From: JAWWPG01 sp033850885
Lineage (GTDB): Bacteria; Actinomycetota; Actinomycetes; Propionibacteriales; Nocardioidaceae
Length of the DNA: 64,000 bases
NCBI GenBank assembly: GCA_033850885.1
Contig: JAWWPG010000064.1
Coordinates: 133,363 to 197,362 of the forward strand
Direction of reading: 5' to 3'
How positions within the stretch are numbered: position 1 is the stretch's first letter; the number at the start of each line of letters is the position of its first letter. The position numbers and the translations under genes are program-made. Below, one piece after another: positions 1 to 8,179 of this stretch. Below the pieces are notes generated by a model that saw only the letters and a list, made by a program, of their open reading frames with translations, was not told the DNA's origin and searched no databases.

Positions 1-20
1 ACAAGGCTACGGCTTCAACG

Positions 21-50
21 TTCGGCTCCGAAATCTTGCCCGGCTAGTAT
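21..50 (+). promoter_or_regulatory. Possible promoter for the GDPD-like gene
   Basis: A TAGTAT hexamer at 45-50 resembles a -10 box and TTCGGC at 21-26 is a weak -35 candidate 18 bases upstream. The predicted transcript would have a leader of roughly 85 bases before the start codon at 144. This rests on hexamer resemblance only. The first 143 bases hold no gene I can support. Confidence 0.3.
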
Positions 51-143
51 CGACGGGACTTTCCGCCTCGATACGGAGGTTTCAGCGGCGACTCGACCGG
101 TAACGCTTCCGGCAACACATCGGCCCGTCGGAGGGTGGCAAGC

Positions 144-977
144 ATGAGGCACGCGCGGACGTCCATGGTCCTGACGGTTCTGACGGTCCTGCTCGGGGGT
201 GGCCTGCTCGCGGCCCCCGGCGCACAGGCGGTTGTCAGCGGTACCCGCTCGGCCAACTCGACCCCGTGCACGCACCGCCTGATAGCTGCTCACGAGGGCT
301 ACCGGGCGCATACGGACGGTGACACCGTCGCCTCGCAGATCGCCGCGTACCGGATCGGAGCCAGCCTCGCGGATTCCGATCTGTGGGTGACGAAGGACGG
401 CCACATCGTGCAGATGCACGACAACGACGTTTCGCACTCCACCAACGGCACCGGCCTCGTCACCGACATGACGCTCCGCCAGGTGCTGGCGTTGCGAACC
501 ACCGGCCACGACGAGCCCGTACCGACGCTCAACGATTCTTTGGCGATCCGGACCGCGCATCAGGCCGGGCGTTACCTGATGTTCGAGACGAAGTTCTCCT
601 TCCGAAGCACGGCGAACCTTCGGCTGCTCGCCCACCAGATCTCAGCGGCCGGCATGACCCACCACGTCATCATCTACTCGGTTTATCTGAACCAGCTCAC
701 CGAACTGAAGCAGCTCGACCCGAGTCTGCAGGTCTGGTACAAGCCGACCACGGTCCCGCCGGTCAACGAGGTGTCGAACCTGAACGGCGTCATGCTGCAG
801 CTGGACCAGATCACCCGGCATCTGGTCAAGCGGTTCCACAACGCGGGTCTGAAGGTGATCCGGCAGCGCATGTCGGAGACCCACGCCGAGTGGAAGCAGT
901 TCGTGGCGACCGGCGCGGACGGAATGATGACGGACTTCCCGCTCAAGATGATCAGGCTGTGCCGAGCCCTGCCGTAG
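144..977 (+). CDS. Secreted glycerophosphodiester phosphodiesterase-like protein
   Basis: 277 aa. Residues 1-30 look like a Sec signal peptide (basic start, hydrophobic core, ending GAQA) with no lipobox, so a secreted product is likely. The rest resembles the GDPD TIM barrel: AAHEGY sits where the family has HRG, TKDGHIVQMHD matches the TKDG...HD segment, MFETKF matches the E-x-K strand, and MTDFP sits near the end. The family hydrolyses glycerophosphodiesters to glycerol-3-phosphate and an alcohol. The usual metal-binding E-x-D reads D-x-D (ADSD), so activity or substrate may differ. The ATG at 144 is preferred over the GTG at 135 because GGAGGG at 130-135 is well spaced from it. The gene stands alone upstream of rmuC. 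Confidence 0.75.
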   Translation: MRHARTSMVLTVLTVLLGGGLLAAPGAQAVVSGTRSANSTPCTHRLIAAHEGYRAHTDGDTVASQIAAYRIGASLADSDLWVTKDGHIVQMHDNDVSHSTNGTGLVTDMTLRQVLALRTTGHDEPVPTLNDSLAIRTAHQAGRYLMFETKFSFRSTANLRLLAHQISAAGMTHHVIIYSVYLNQLTELKQLDPSLQVWYKPTTVPPVNEVSNLNGVMLQLDQITRHLVKRFHNAGLKVIRQRMSETHAEWKQFVATGADGMMTDFPLKMIRLCRALP

Positions 978-1046
978 CGACTCTCGGATGCGGCTCGAAC
1001 CGGGTCATCCCGCAGAACTGTCGGTGCCCGCTGACATCGTCAGATC

Positions 1047-2246
1047 ATGGACATCACCACGTTCGTCATCGCAGTCCTCGCAGCTGCCGTCGGGCTCTGC
1101 GTCGGCGTACTGATCGGCCAGCAGCACGCCGCCCGACGCCTCGGCGACCTCCGCACCGAGCTGCGGGAGATGTCGGCATCAGCCGTTGCCGACTCCGGCG
1201 ACCGGGTCTTCGCGATGGCCAACGCCAGCTTCAGGGCCACCGAGACCGTGGTCGCCCCGGTCCAGGAGAGCCTGACCGCCTTGGCGTCGCGGCTCGAGAC
1301 GATGGAGCGGCATCGGGAGTCGTCGCAGGCCCAGCTGCGGGAGCAGGTCAACTCGGTCAGGCTCAGCGGGGAGGAGCTCCGAGCCCAGACCCAGGCCCTC
1401 GCGGACGCCCTTCGCCGCCCGCAGGTTCGCGGCCATTGGGGGGAGATGCAGCTGCGCAGGAGCCTCGAGCTCGCGGGTCTGACCCGACACTGCTCCTTCG
1501 ACGAGCAGGTACACACCACGTCGTCAGCCGGCGCCGTCCGCCCGGATGTCGTCGTCACGATGGCCGGGGGACGGGTCATCGTGATCGACGCGAAGACGCC
1601 CCTCGATGCCTTTCTCTCGGCGGGGACCGCCGCCTCAGCCGCGGAGCAGCTCGGCCACCTGAAGCGCCATTCGGCTCAGGTCAGGCACCACATGGACTCC
1701 CTTGCCACCAAGGAGTACTGGAAACAGTTCGAAACCTCGCCGGAGTTCGTGGTCATGTTCCTGCCGGGGGAGGCCATCTTCGCCCAGGCTCTGGACTCCG
1801 ACCCGACGCTCATCGATGACGCGGCCCGCAAGAACGTCATGATCGCGACGCCGACAACGCTGATCGCAATGCTGAAGACCATCGGCTATGCCTGGACCCA
1901 AGAGTCCGTTGCGGAGAACGCCCGTGACATCCATCGCGTCGCGACCGAGCTGTACGAGCGGCTGGCCACCGCCGGCAGTCATCTCGACAAGGTGGGGCGA
2001 TCGTTGTCGACAGCGGTCGGCAGCTACAACTCCTTCGTCGCCTCTCTCGAGACGAGGGTCTTCGTCAGCGCTCGCCGCCTGTACGACCTCGACGTCGGCT
2101 CGGAGCCCCAGCGGGCTGTCACAGCTGTGAGTGAAGGACCACGCCCCCTCACGGCGCCCGAGCTGGTCGCTGACGACGACGAGCGCCCCGCCATCGACGG
2201 TCCCGCCGGACGCGAGCAGTGGGTGCGGCCGGCTGTTGGCGAGTAA
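1047..2246 (+). CDS. rmuC: DNA recombination protein RmuC homolog
   Basis: 399 aa. Residues 1-25 form one N-terminal membrane segment. A coiled-coil-like stretch follows to about residue 110 (LETMERHRESSQAQLREQ). The nuclease-like RmuC domain covers about 120-330, with RGHWGEMQLRRSLE and DVVVTMAGG...VIDAKTPLDAF. RmuC proteins are predicted membrane-anchored nucleases that limit rearrangements at inverted repeats; the biochemical activity is poorly defined. The tail after residue 345 is hydrophilic and not conserved. The length fits the family. xseA-xseB lie nearby, which groups DNA-processing genes here. Confidence 0.9.
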   Translation: MDITTFVIAVLAAAVGLCVGVLIGQQHAARRLGDLRTELREMSASAVADSGDRVFAMANASFRATETVVAPVQESLTALASRLETMERHRESSQAQLREQVNSVRLSGEELRAQTQALADALRRPQVRGHWGEMQLRRSLELAGLTRHCSFDEQVHTTSSAGAVRPDVVVTMAGGRVIVIDAKTPLDAFLSAGTAASAAEQLGHLKRHSAQVRHHMDSLATKEYWKQFETSPEFVVMFLPGEAIFAQALDSDPTLIDDAARKNVMIATPTTLIAMLKTIGYAWTQESVAENARDIHRVATELYERLATAGSHLDKVGRSLSTAVGSYNSFVASLETRVFVSARRLYDLDVGSEPQRAVTAVSEGPRPLTAPELVADDDERPAIDGPAGREQWVRPAVGE

Positions 2247-2347
2247 CGCAGCGGAGAGCCTCGCCAGAGGGTACGGCGTGGCTGCCCGTTCGTCCTCCAG
2301 GACGCCGATAACCTGAGCGAAGCACGAGAGAGCGTGGGGAGACGGCC

Positions 2348-2872
2348 GTGACATCCTCGTTACCCGGGGGAGGCGGGCCTTGGCCTAGCGACACCTGGTC
2401 TGTCCCCGACCGGTCGACCAGCCTCGAAGACCCCCGCGGCGGCCAGCCGGACTCCGACGCGGGGCCCGTCCGCACGGCGACTCAGGAGGCCACGAGCGGG
2501 CTTTCCGGCCGGGGAGCGGTCGCCGTCAGCGCAGCAACCGCGGGGGTGTGCGTGGGGCTCGACCTGGTCCTGACCGACGGGCGGCTCACGTTCTTCTTCG
2601 ACCTGTGTTTCGTGGTGATCTGCCTGGTGGCCGCCATGGCGGTTCGGCGGTCCGACCTGTTCACGGCGGGCGTACTGCCACCACTGCTGTACGCCGCCGT
2701 GATCGCGGTGCTGTCCGTGGTGGCTCCGCACGCCTTCCAGTCAGCCCCCGGTGTCAACAAGGTCTTCCTCACCGGTCTCGCCAACCACGCCCCCGGTCTC
2801 GTGTTCGGGTACGCGGCCGCGCTAACGGCGGTCGGCGCCCGACTGGCGACCTCCGCCGGCCAGCGCCGCTAG
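2348..2872 (+). CDS. DUF6542-type integral membrane protein
   Basis: 174 aa with a GTG start. The first 55 residues are polar and low in complexity. Four hydrophobic segments follow at about 58-75, 80-98, 103-122 and 140-160, so it is a small integral membrane protein. Its size, topology and place beside ispH match the actinobacterial DUF6542 family (equivalent in position to Rv1111c, from memory). No enzymatic motif is visible and the function is unknown. It converges on ispH with a 32-base gap. Confidence 0.65.
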   Translation: MTSSLPGGGGPWPSDTWSVPDRSTSLEDPRGGQPDSDAGPVRTATQEATSGLSGRGAVAVSAATAGVCVGLDLVLTDGRLTFFFDLCFVVICLVAAMAVRRSDLFTAGVLPPLLYAAVIAVLSVVAPHAFQSAPGVNKVFLTGLANHAPGLVFGYAAALTAVGARLATSAGQRR

Positions 2873-2904
2873 CAACCCAGCGGGCAGGGACTGAGCCGGT
2901 TTTC

Positions 2905-3921
2905 CTAGCGCGTCTCGGCGGCGCGCAGGTCCCTTCGCAGCTCCGGAGGCAGGGCGAAGATCAGCGACTCCTCCGCGGTGTGCACCGCAGTCGCGGGGGG
3001 GTACCCACGCTCGCCGAGGAACTCCAGCACCCCCGCGACGAGATCCTCCGGCACCGAGGCACCGGATGTCACGCCGACGGTCTCGACGCCGTCCAACCAG
3101 GCCGGGTCGATCTCCGATGCATCGTCGACCCGATATGCCGAGGCCGCTCCGGTCTCCAGAGCGACCTCCACAAGCCGGACGGAGTTGCTCGAGTTTGCTG
3201 ACCCCACGACGATGACGAGGTCGGCGCCGGTCGCGATCTCCTTCACAGCCTGTTGCCGGTTCTGCGTGGCGTAGCAGATGTCGTCGGACGGCGGGTCAAC
3301 CAGGTTGGGGAAGCGAGCTCGGATCCGGTCGACCGTCTCCATCGTCTCGTCGACCGATAATGTCGTCTGGGACAGCCAAGCGACCTTGGCCCCGTCCGCG
3401 ACGGGGATGTCCGCCGTATCGGCCGGGCTCTGGACGAGTCTGATGTGGTCGGGGGCCTCCCCCGTGGTGCCCTCGACCTCTTCGTGACCGGCATGTCCGA
3501 TCAGCAGGATGTCGTATCCCTCGTCCGCGAAACGCCTCGCCTCGTTGTGCACCTTGGTCACGAGGGGACAGGTGGCGTCGATGGTCTTCAGGCCGCGCTC
3601 AGCGGCTTGCGCGTGCACGGCGGGTGAGACGCCGTGGGCGGAAAAGACGACCGTCGACCCGGCGGGGACCTCGTCGAGCTCCTCGACAAAGATCGCCCCG
3701 CGTTCCTCGAGCGAGCGCACGACGTGGACGTTGTGCACGATCTGCTTGCGCACGTAGACCGGAGCGCCGTACAGGTCGAGGGCCTTCTCCACGCTGATCA
3801 CCGCCCTGTCGACACCGGCGCAGTAGCCGCGAGGGGCCGCGAGAAGCACGCGGCGATCCACGCCCGGCTGGGGCACGGCGTCGGTGGGCGCCTCCGTCGA
3901 GGAATGAGTCACATTCACCAT
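2905..3921 (-). CDS. ispH: 4-hydroxy-3-methylbut-2-enyl diphosphate reductase
   Basis: 338 aa. It catalyses the last step of the MEP pathway, reducing HMBPP to IPP and DMAPP with a 4Fe-4S cluster. The three conserved cluster cysteines are visible in PRGYCAGVDRAV, DATCPLVTKVH and DDICYATQNRQ; SAHGVSP and GHAGHEEVEG are also characteristic. The ATG at 3921 is chosen because a longer reading from 3993 would run into divergent xseA (3980) and adds a non-conserved extension. The 58-base divergent gap must hold both promoters. The C5 units it makes feed the prenyl synthase at 25.7-26.5 kb. Confidence 0.95.
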   Translation of the reverse strand: MVNVTHSSTEAPTDAVPQPGVDRRVLLAAPRGYCAGVDRAVISVEKALDLYGAPVYVRKQIVHNVHVVRSLEERGAIFVEELDEVPAGSTVVFSAHGVSPAVHAQAAERGLKTIDATCPLVTKVHNEARRFADEGYDILLIGHAGHEEVEGTTGEAPDHIRLVQSPADTADIPVADGAKVAWLSQTTLSVDETMETVDRIRARFPNLVDPPSDDICYATQNRQQAVKEIATGADLVIVVGSANSSNSVRLVEVALETGAASAYRVDDASEIDPAWLDGVETVGVTSGASVPEDLVAGVLEFLGERGYPPATAVHTAEESLIFALPPELRRDLRAAETR

Positions 3922-3979
3922 GGTAGGCAGATGTACGGCGCGAGCCCGTGTCGGCGGGTCATCCGCATAGAGTCGGCGT

Positions 3980-5230
3980 GTGGCCCTCGACACGTCGTAC
4001 GAGAAACCCGCTCCGGTGCGGGTGATCGCGCAGGCGATGACGGGCTACATCGACCGACTCGGGGACATCTGGGTGGAGGGGCAGATCGCCCAGCTGACCC
4101 GCCGGCCGTCCACGTCAACGGTTTTCGTGATCCTGCGAGACCCGGTGGCCGAGGTCTCCGTCCAGGTCACCTGCTCCCGAACGCTCTTCGACTCGCTCCC
4201 GGTCCCGGTCACCGAGGGCGCGAAGGTGGTCGTGCACGCCAAGTTCCAGTACTACATCCCTCGCGGCTCACTGTCGCTCGTCGCCCATGACATCCGCCCT
4301 GTGGGTGTCGGCGAGCTGCTCGCCAGGATCGAGCAACGGCGACGCCTGCTGGCCGCCGAGGGGCTCTTCGACCCGGCTCGCAAGCGCCGGCTGCCGTTTC
4401 TTCCCCGATCCGTCGGCCTCGTCGTCGGTCGAAGCTCGGCGGCGGAACACGACATCCTCGACAACGCACGCAAGCGCTGGCCGGGGGTCGTCTTCAAGGT
4501 CGAGTACGCCGTCGTCCAGGGCCATGAGGCGGCGAGGCAGGTGATCGAGGCAGTCGATTCGCTCGACAGGGACGCCGGCGTGGACGTGATCATCGTGGCG
4601 CGAGGAGGCGGCGCCCTGGAGGACCTGCTGCCGTTCTCCGACGAAGGGCTACTGCGGGCGGTCGCTCGGTGTCACACCCCGATCGTGAGTGCGATCGGAC
4701 ACGAGTCCGACCAGCCTCTCCTCGACCTGGTGGCCGATGTCCGGGCGTCGACTCCCACCGACGCCGCCAAGCGGGTCGTCCCGGACGTCCGGGAGGAGGC
4801 TGCCCGGATCCTGGCCATGCGGGACCGGGCTCGATACGTTCTCGACGCGACGCTCGGGCAGCAGCAGAAAGGACTCGACAACACTCGTTCCCGGCCCGTT
4901 CTCGCCGAGCCGAGGCGGATCTTCGACGACCACAGTCGGCTCGTCATCGACCTCCGCAGTCGAGGCCGGCGCAGCCTCGACCATCATCTGGACGCCGCCG
5001 CGAGCGACCTCACCCACCAGCTCGCACGGATCCGCGGGCTGTCGCCGTTGGCAACCCTGCAACGGGGCTACAGCCTGCTGCAGGGGACGTCCGGAGACAT
5101 CGTGACCGACCCGTCCACGGTCTCCACCGGGGACACGCTGGTGGCGCGGGTCGCGGGCGGTCGCCTCGACGTCACGGTGGACGCGACGCATCCTGACCAG
5201 CAGCCCGACCGAACCCAGAGGCCCAGATGA
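3980..5230 (+). CDS. xseA: Exodeoxyribonuclease VII large subunit
   Basis: 416 aa, GTG start. The N-terminal OB-fold (about 10-110) includes DIWVEGQIAQLTRR. The catalytic domain follows, with VVGRSSAAEHDIL and DVIIVARGGGALEDLLPF...AIGHESDQPLLDLVAD, typical of XseA. A helical region and the C-terminal LQRGYSLL element complete the usual architecture. With XseB it forms the enzyme that degrades single-stranded DNA in both directions. The stop overlaps the xseB start (ATGA), indicating coupled translation. Confidence 0.95.
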   Translation: MALDTSYEKPAPVRVIAQAMTGYIDRLGDIWVEGQIAQLTRRPSTSTVFVILRDPVAEVSVQVTCSRTLFDSLPVPVTEGAKVVVHAKFQYYIPRGSLSLVAHDIRPVGVGELLARIEQRRRLLAAEGLFDPARKRRLPFLPRSVGLVVGRSSAAEHDILDNARKRWPGVVFKVEYAVVQGHEAARQVIEAVDSLDRDAGVDVIIVARGGGALEDLLPFSDEGLLRAVARCHTPIVSAIGHESDQPLLDLVADVRASTPTDAAKRVVPDVREEAARILAMRDRARYVLDATLGQQQKGLDNTRSRPVLAEPRRIFDDHSRLVIDLRSRGRRSLDHHLDAAASDLTHQLARIRGLSPLATLQRGYSLLQGTSGDIVTDPSTVSTGDTLVARVAGGRLDVTVDATHPDQQPDRTQRPR

Positions 5231-5499
5231 CCCAACACCAGCCCGACCCGATGCCCGTGGATGCCGGAGAGGAGGCCGTCGAGCGTGCGCAGCCGACACC
5301 GAGCTATGAGGAGGCACGCGACGAGCTGCTCGTCGTAGTCCAACGGCTGGAAGCCGGCGGGGTGTCTCTGCAGGAGTCAGTCGCCCTGTGGGAGCGCGGC
5401 GAGCAGCTCGCCGCGGTCTGCCAGCGATGGCTCGACGGAGCCCGAGCCCGCCTCGACGAGGTGATGCAGCGCGACACCGCTACCGGCGGCCCTTCCTGA
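5227..5499 (+). CDS. xseB: Exodeoxyribonuclease VII small subunit
   Basis: 90 aa. The XseB helical hairpin lies at about 23-75, with the family sequence YEEARDELLVVVQRLEAGG and SLQESVALWERGEQLA. Several XseB chains bind one XseA. It overlaps the xseA stop by four bases and forms a two-gene operon. It is convergent with the DUF4245-type gene, with a 28-base gap. Confidence 0.95.
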   Translation: MTQHQPDPMPVDAGEEAVERAQPTPSYEEARDELLVVVQRLEAGGVSLQESVALWERGEQLAAVCQRWLDGARARLDEVMQRDTATGGPS

Positions 5500-5527
5500 A
5501 ACAGCACCCGCCCCTCCACGGCTGCCT

Positions 5528-6088
5528 TCAGTGCAGGCTGCGAACGAATGAGACGAGCTGAGCCTCGCCTGCCGTGCCCGTGACGAGCACGGTCATGCCC
5601 CGCTGCGTGTGCACCAGAGCCGTCTCTCCGCGACTCGGGTTCGTCAGCGTGAGCCACTGGATGCCGCCGATCGTCACCGGCGCCGAGGGCTGTGTCGCCG
5701 GCGTGTTGGCCGCAATGAGCTGTGCGGCGGGTCCGTTCCCCTGGTAGAGACCGACGAACGCCTGCTGGGACGTCACGAACCCGAGCTGCCACAAGACGGT
5801 CGGCCCCACGCCGTCCCAGCTCACGCTGGTCGCACGCAGCCCAGGTGGCACGGGCTCCGGCGCTACCACATGGAAGGGCGCCTGACTCCGTGCGGTGGCA
5901 AGCACCGGGCCGTAGCGAACCGTGACAGCCGGGTTGGCCGGCGTCCGGTGCTGGAACCAGCTGAGCGCCCAGACGAACGCGATCAAGCCCATGACCGAGA
6001 TCAACGCGCCGACCATCCCGCCGAGGCTGCGGCCGTATCCCCGGCTCGGCCGGGTCACCGGGCTCTGGGTCGCCGGGGTCTGGGTCAC
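5528..6088 (-). CDS. DUF4245-type membrane-anchored protein
   Basis: 186 aa, GTG start. One membrane segment at about 25-45 follows a short cytoplasmic tail, so most of the protein should be extracytoplasmic. The outer part (about 55-185) contains PGLRATSVSWDG and the C-terminal VTGTAGEAQLVSFVRSL expected of the DUF4245 family. No catalytic motif is seen. In mycobacteria and streptomycetes, from memory, this gene lies next to glpX (Rv1100/Rv1099c); here the mod operon separates them. The function is unknown. Confidence 0.75.
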   Translation of the reverse strand: MTQTPATQSPVTRPSRGYGRSLGGMVGALISVMGLIAFVWALSWFQHRTPANPAVTVRYGPVLATARSQAPFHVVAPEPVPPGLRATSVSWDGVGPTVLWQLGFVTSQQAFVGLYQGNGPAAQLIAANTPATQPSAPVTIGGIQWLTLTNPSRGETALVHTQRGMTVLVTGTAGEAQLVSFVRSLH

Positions 6089-6183
6089 CCGCCCATTGTC
6101 GCCGATCGGTCCGAAGCGGTCGTCGTACCCCGCCCTTTCCGCATCCGCGGATCATCAGCGCTGCGCAACCCCCGCGATCGAGG

Positions 6184-6198
6184 TACTCTCTGGCCGTG
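6184..6198 (+). promoter_or_regulatory. Possible leaderless promoter of the mod operon
   Basis: TACTCT at 6184-6189 is a -10-like hexamer ending six bases before the GTG at 6196, so the predicted transcription start falls on or next to the start codon. No Shine-Dalgarno sequence precedes the GTG, which fits a leaderless mRNA. I see no convincing -35 box. Confidence 0.35.
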
Positions 6199-6600
6199 AC
6201 CGTGTATTCCCTTGCAGAAGCGGCAGATCTTCTCGGCATCAGCGACGACACCGTGCGCCGGTGGGCGGAGTCGGGAAGGTTCGAGACCTCCCAGACCACC
6301 GACGGCCATGCCGGGATCGAAGGCGTCGCCCTCGCCGAGCTCGCCCGCCGGGCCGCCGACCTTCCGCGGGAGGGCGCGGCGGCATCACCGACCCGGACCA
6401 GCGCCCGCAACTCGCTGCGGGGCATTGTGATCGGTGTCCTGCGAGACACCGTGATGGCGCAGGTGGACATGTGCTGCGGCCCCTACCGGATCGTGTCGCT
6501 GATGAGCCGAGAGGCCGCCGACTCGCTCGGGCTCGAGCCCGGGGTGCTGGCGGTGGCCTCGATCAAGGCGACCAACGTGGTCGTGGAGGTTCCGGAATGA
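6196..6600 (+). CDS. HTH-Mop (TOBE) molybdate-responsive regulator
   Basis: 134 aa, GTG start. Residues 1-55 form a MerR/excisionase-type DNA-binding domain (VYSLAEAADLLGISDDTVRRW). Residues 66-133 form a single Mop/TOBE domain (SARNSLRGIVIGVLRDTVMAQVD...ATNVVVEVPE), which binds molybdate or tungstate. The layout suggests it senses the oxyanion and controls modABC, whose first gene overlaps its stop by four bases. It is not a canonical ModE, which has a LysR-like HTH and paired Mop domains. Whether it represses or activates cannot be told from sequence. Confidence 0.8.
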   Translation: MTVYSLAEAADLLGISDDTVRRWAESGRFETSQTTDGHAGIEGVALAELARRAADLPREGAAASPTRTSARNSLRGIVIGVLRDTVMAQVDMCCGPYRIVSLMSREAADSLGLEPGVLAVASIKATNVVVEVPE

Positions 6601-7373
6601 GGCGGATTCTGGCAGTTGCCATGGCCGCAGGGGTGGCACTCACGTCACTGGTCGCATGTGGCGGCAGCGCTGACAAAAACAGCAACACCAACAGCGCTGC
6701 CCCGACCGGCAAGCTGACCGTCTTTGCCGCCTCCTCCCTTACCGGTACCTTCACCACGCTGAAGTCGCAGTTCGAGAAGGCGCACCCCGGAGTGAACGTC
6801 GAGCTCTCGTTCGGGTCCAGTACGACGCTCGCCGACCAGATCACCGCGGGCGCGCCCGCAGACGTCATCGCAACGGCGGACCAGGCAAGCATCTCCGGTC
6901 CGGAGAAGGCGGGTCAGCTTGCGGCCAAGCCGGTCGAGTTCGCGACCAATAAGCTCATCATCGCCGTCCCACCGAACAACCCCGGCGGAGTAACCGGTGT
7001 GAGCACCCTGAACAAGGCCACCTTCGTGATGTGCGACGTGTCGGCGCCGTGCGGCGCGGCGGGCAGTCAGATGCTTAAGAACGCCGGCGTGACCGCGCAG
7101 CCGAAGGCGTTCTTCCCGGACGTGGCGACAACCTTGACCCAGGTGGAGCTCGGCGAGGCTGACGCCGGAATCGTCTACGTGACCGACGCGATGGGAGCCG
7201 GGTCGAAGGTGAAAGCAATCCCGATCCCGGCTTCGGACAACGTCACGAACCCGTACTTCATCGCCGCCGTCAAGGACTCCAAGCAGGCCCAGCTCGCCAA
7301 GGACTGGGACACCCTCGTCTCGTCGCCGACCGGACAGAGCGTGCTGCAGAAGGCCGGCTTCGGAGCGCCGTGA
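6597..7373 (+). CDS. modA: Molybdate ABC transporter substrate-binding lipoprotein
   Basis: 258 aa. The ATG at 6597 overlaps the preceding stop (ATGA). A lipoprotein signal runs to LVACGG, so the mature protein should be anchored at Cys20 or Cys21. LTVFAASSLTGTF, VNVELSFGSSTTLADQI and GAPADVIATAD are hallmark ModA segments, and EADAGIVYVTDA lies in the second lobe. It captures molybdate (possibly tungstate) for ModBC. The length matches the family. Confidence 0.93.
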   Translation: MRRILAVAMAAGVALTSLVACGGSADKNSNTNSAAPTGKLTVFAASSLTGTFTTLKSQFEKAHPGVNVELSFGSSTTLADQITAGAPADVIATADQASISGPEKAGQLAAKPVEFATNKLIIAVPPNNPGGVTGVSTLNKATFVMCDVSAPCGAAGSQMLKNAGVTAQPKAFFPDVATTLTQVELGEADAGIVYVTDAMGAGSKVKAIPIPASDNVTNPYFIAAVKDSKQAQLAKDWDTLVSSPTGQSVLQKAGFGAP

Positions 7374-8179
7374 AGTCTGACCGGGCGCGGGTTCTCGGGT
7401 CCGCCCCGGCGCCCCTCGTCGTCCCCGCCGTCGCGGCGGTCGCCATCCTCGTCGTCCCCGTCGTGGCGGTGGTGATCCGGGCGCCATGGAGATCACTCCC
7501 GCATGACCTCACCCAGCCGGACGCGATCCTCGCGCTGCGGCTGAGCCTCGAGACAACGCTCACCACGCTGGGCGTCTGTCTCGTCGTCGGGGTTCCCCTT
7601 GGCTGGCTGCTGGCTCGCGTCGAGTTCCGCGGACGAAGCGTCGTACGGGCACTGGTAACGCTGCCGCTGGTCCTCCCCCCGGTCGTAGGTGGCGTCGCGC
7701 TGTTGCTGGCCTTCGGCAAGACCACCCTCCTCGGCAGGTTCCTCGAGTCGACGTTCGGGGTGACGCTGCCGTTCACCAAGGCGGGCGTCGTGCTCGCCCA
7801 GACCTTCGTCGCGCTGCCGTTCCTGGTGATCAGCGTCGAAGGCGCCTTCCGGGCCTCCGATGCCCGGTACGACGACGCCGCCGCGACCCTCGGTGCCTCC
7901 CGCTGGCTCACGTTCAGGCGGGTCACGCTGCCGCTCACCCTGCCGGGGATCGTGGCGGGAGGTGTGCTGTCCTGGGCACGGGCGCTCGGCGAGTTCGGTG
8001 CGACGATCACGTTCAATGGAAGCCTCCCCGGCACCACCGAGACCATGCCGAGCGCAATCTACAACACGCTCCAGCTCAACCAGGAGCACGCGATCGCGCT
8101 GAGCCTGCTGATGATTTTGGTATCGGTGGGCATCCTCACGTCGCTTCGGGAGCGCTGGATCTCCGGGGTTGCGCCGTGA
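7370..8179 (+). CDS. modB: Molybdate ABC transporter permease
   Basis: 269 aa, GTG start overlapping the modA stop. About six hydrophobic segments are visible. The EAA-loop typical of binding-protein-dependent permeases is AATLGASRWLTFRRVTLP, followed by GIVAGGVLSWARALGEFGATI, which is characteristic of ModB/CysT permeases. It forms the membrane channel with ModC as the ATPase. The stop overlaps the modC start. Confidence 0.93.
   Translation: MKSDRARVLGSAPAPLVVPAVAAVAILVVPVVAVVIRAPWRSLPHDLTQPDAILALRLSLETTLTTLGVCLVVGVPLGWLLARVEFRGRSVVRALVTLPLVLPPVVGGVALLLAFGKTTLLGRFLESTFGVTLPFTKAGVVLAQTFVALPFLVISVEGAFRASDARYDDAAATLGASRWLTFRRVTLPLTLPGIVAGGVLSWARALGEFGATITFNGSLPGTTETMPSAIYNTLQLNQEHAIALSLLMILVSVGILTSLRERWISGVAP

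Noticed and set aside
15..635. Minus-strand 206-codon frame opposite the GDPD-like gene
   Set aside because: It is antisense to a recognisable protein and has no family features.
383..1819. Long plus-strand reading frame across the GDPD-like and rmuC genes
   Set aside because: It overlaps two genes with clear family motifs in other frames and has the Arg/Pro/Ala-rich composition of high-GC shadow frames.
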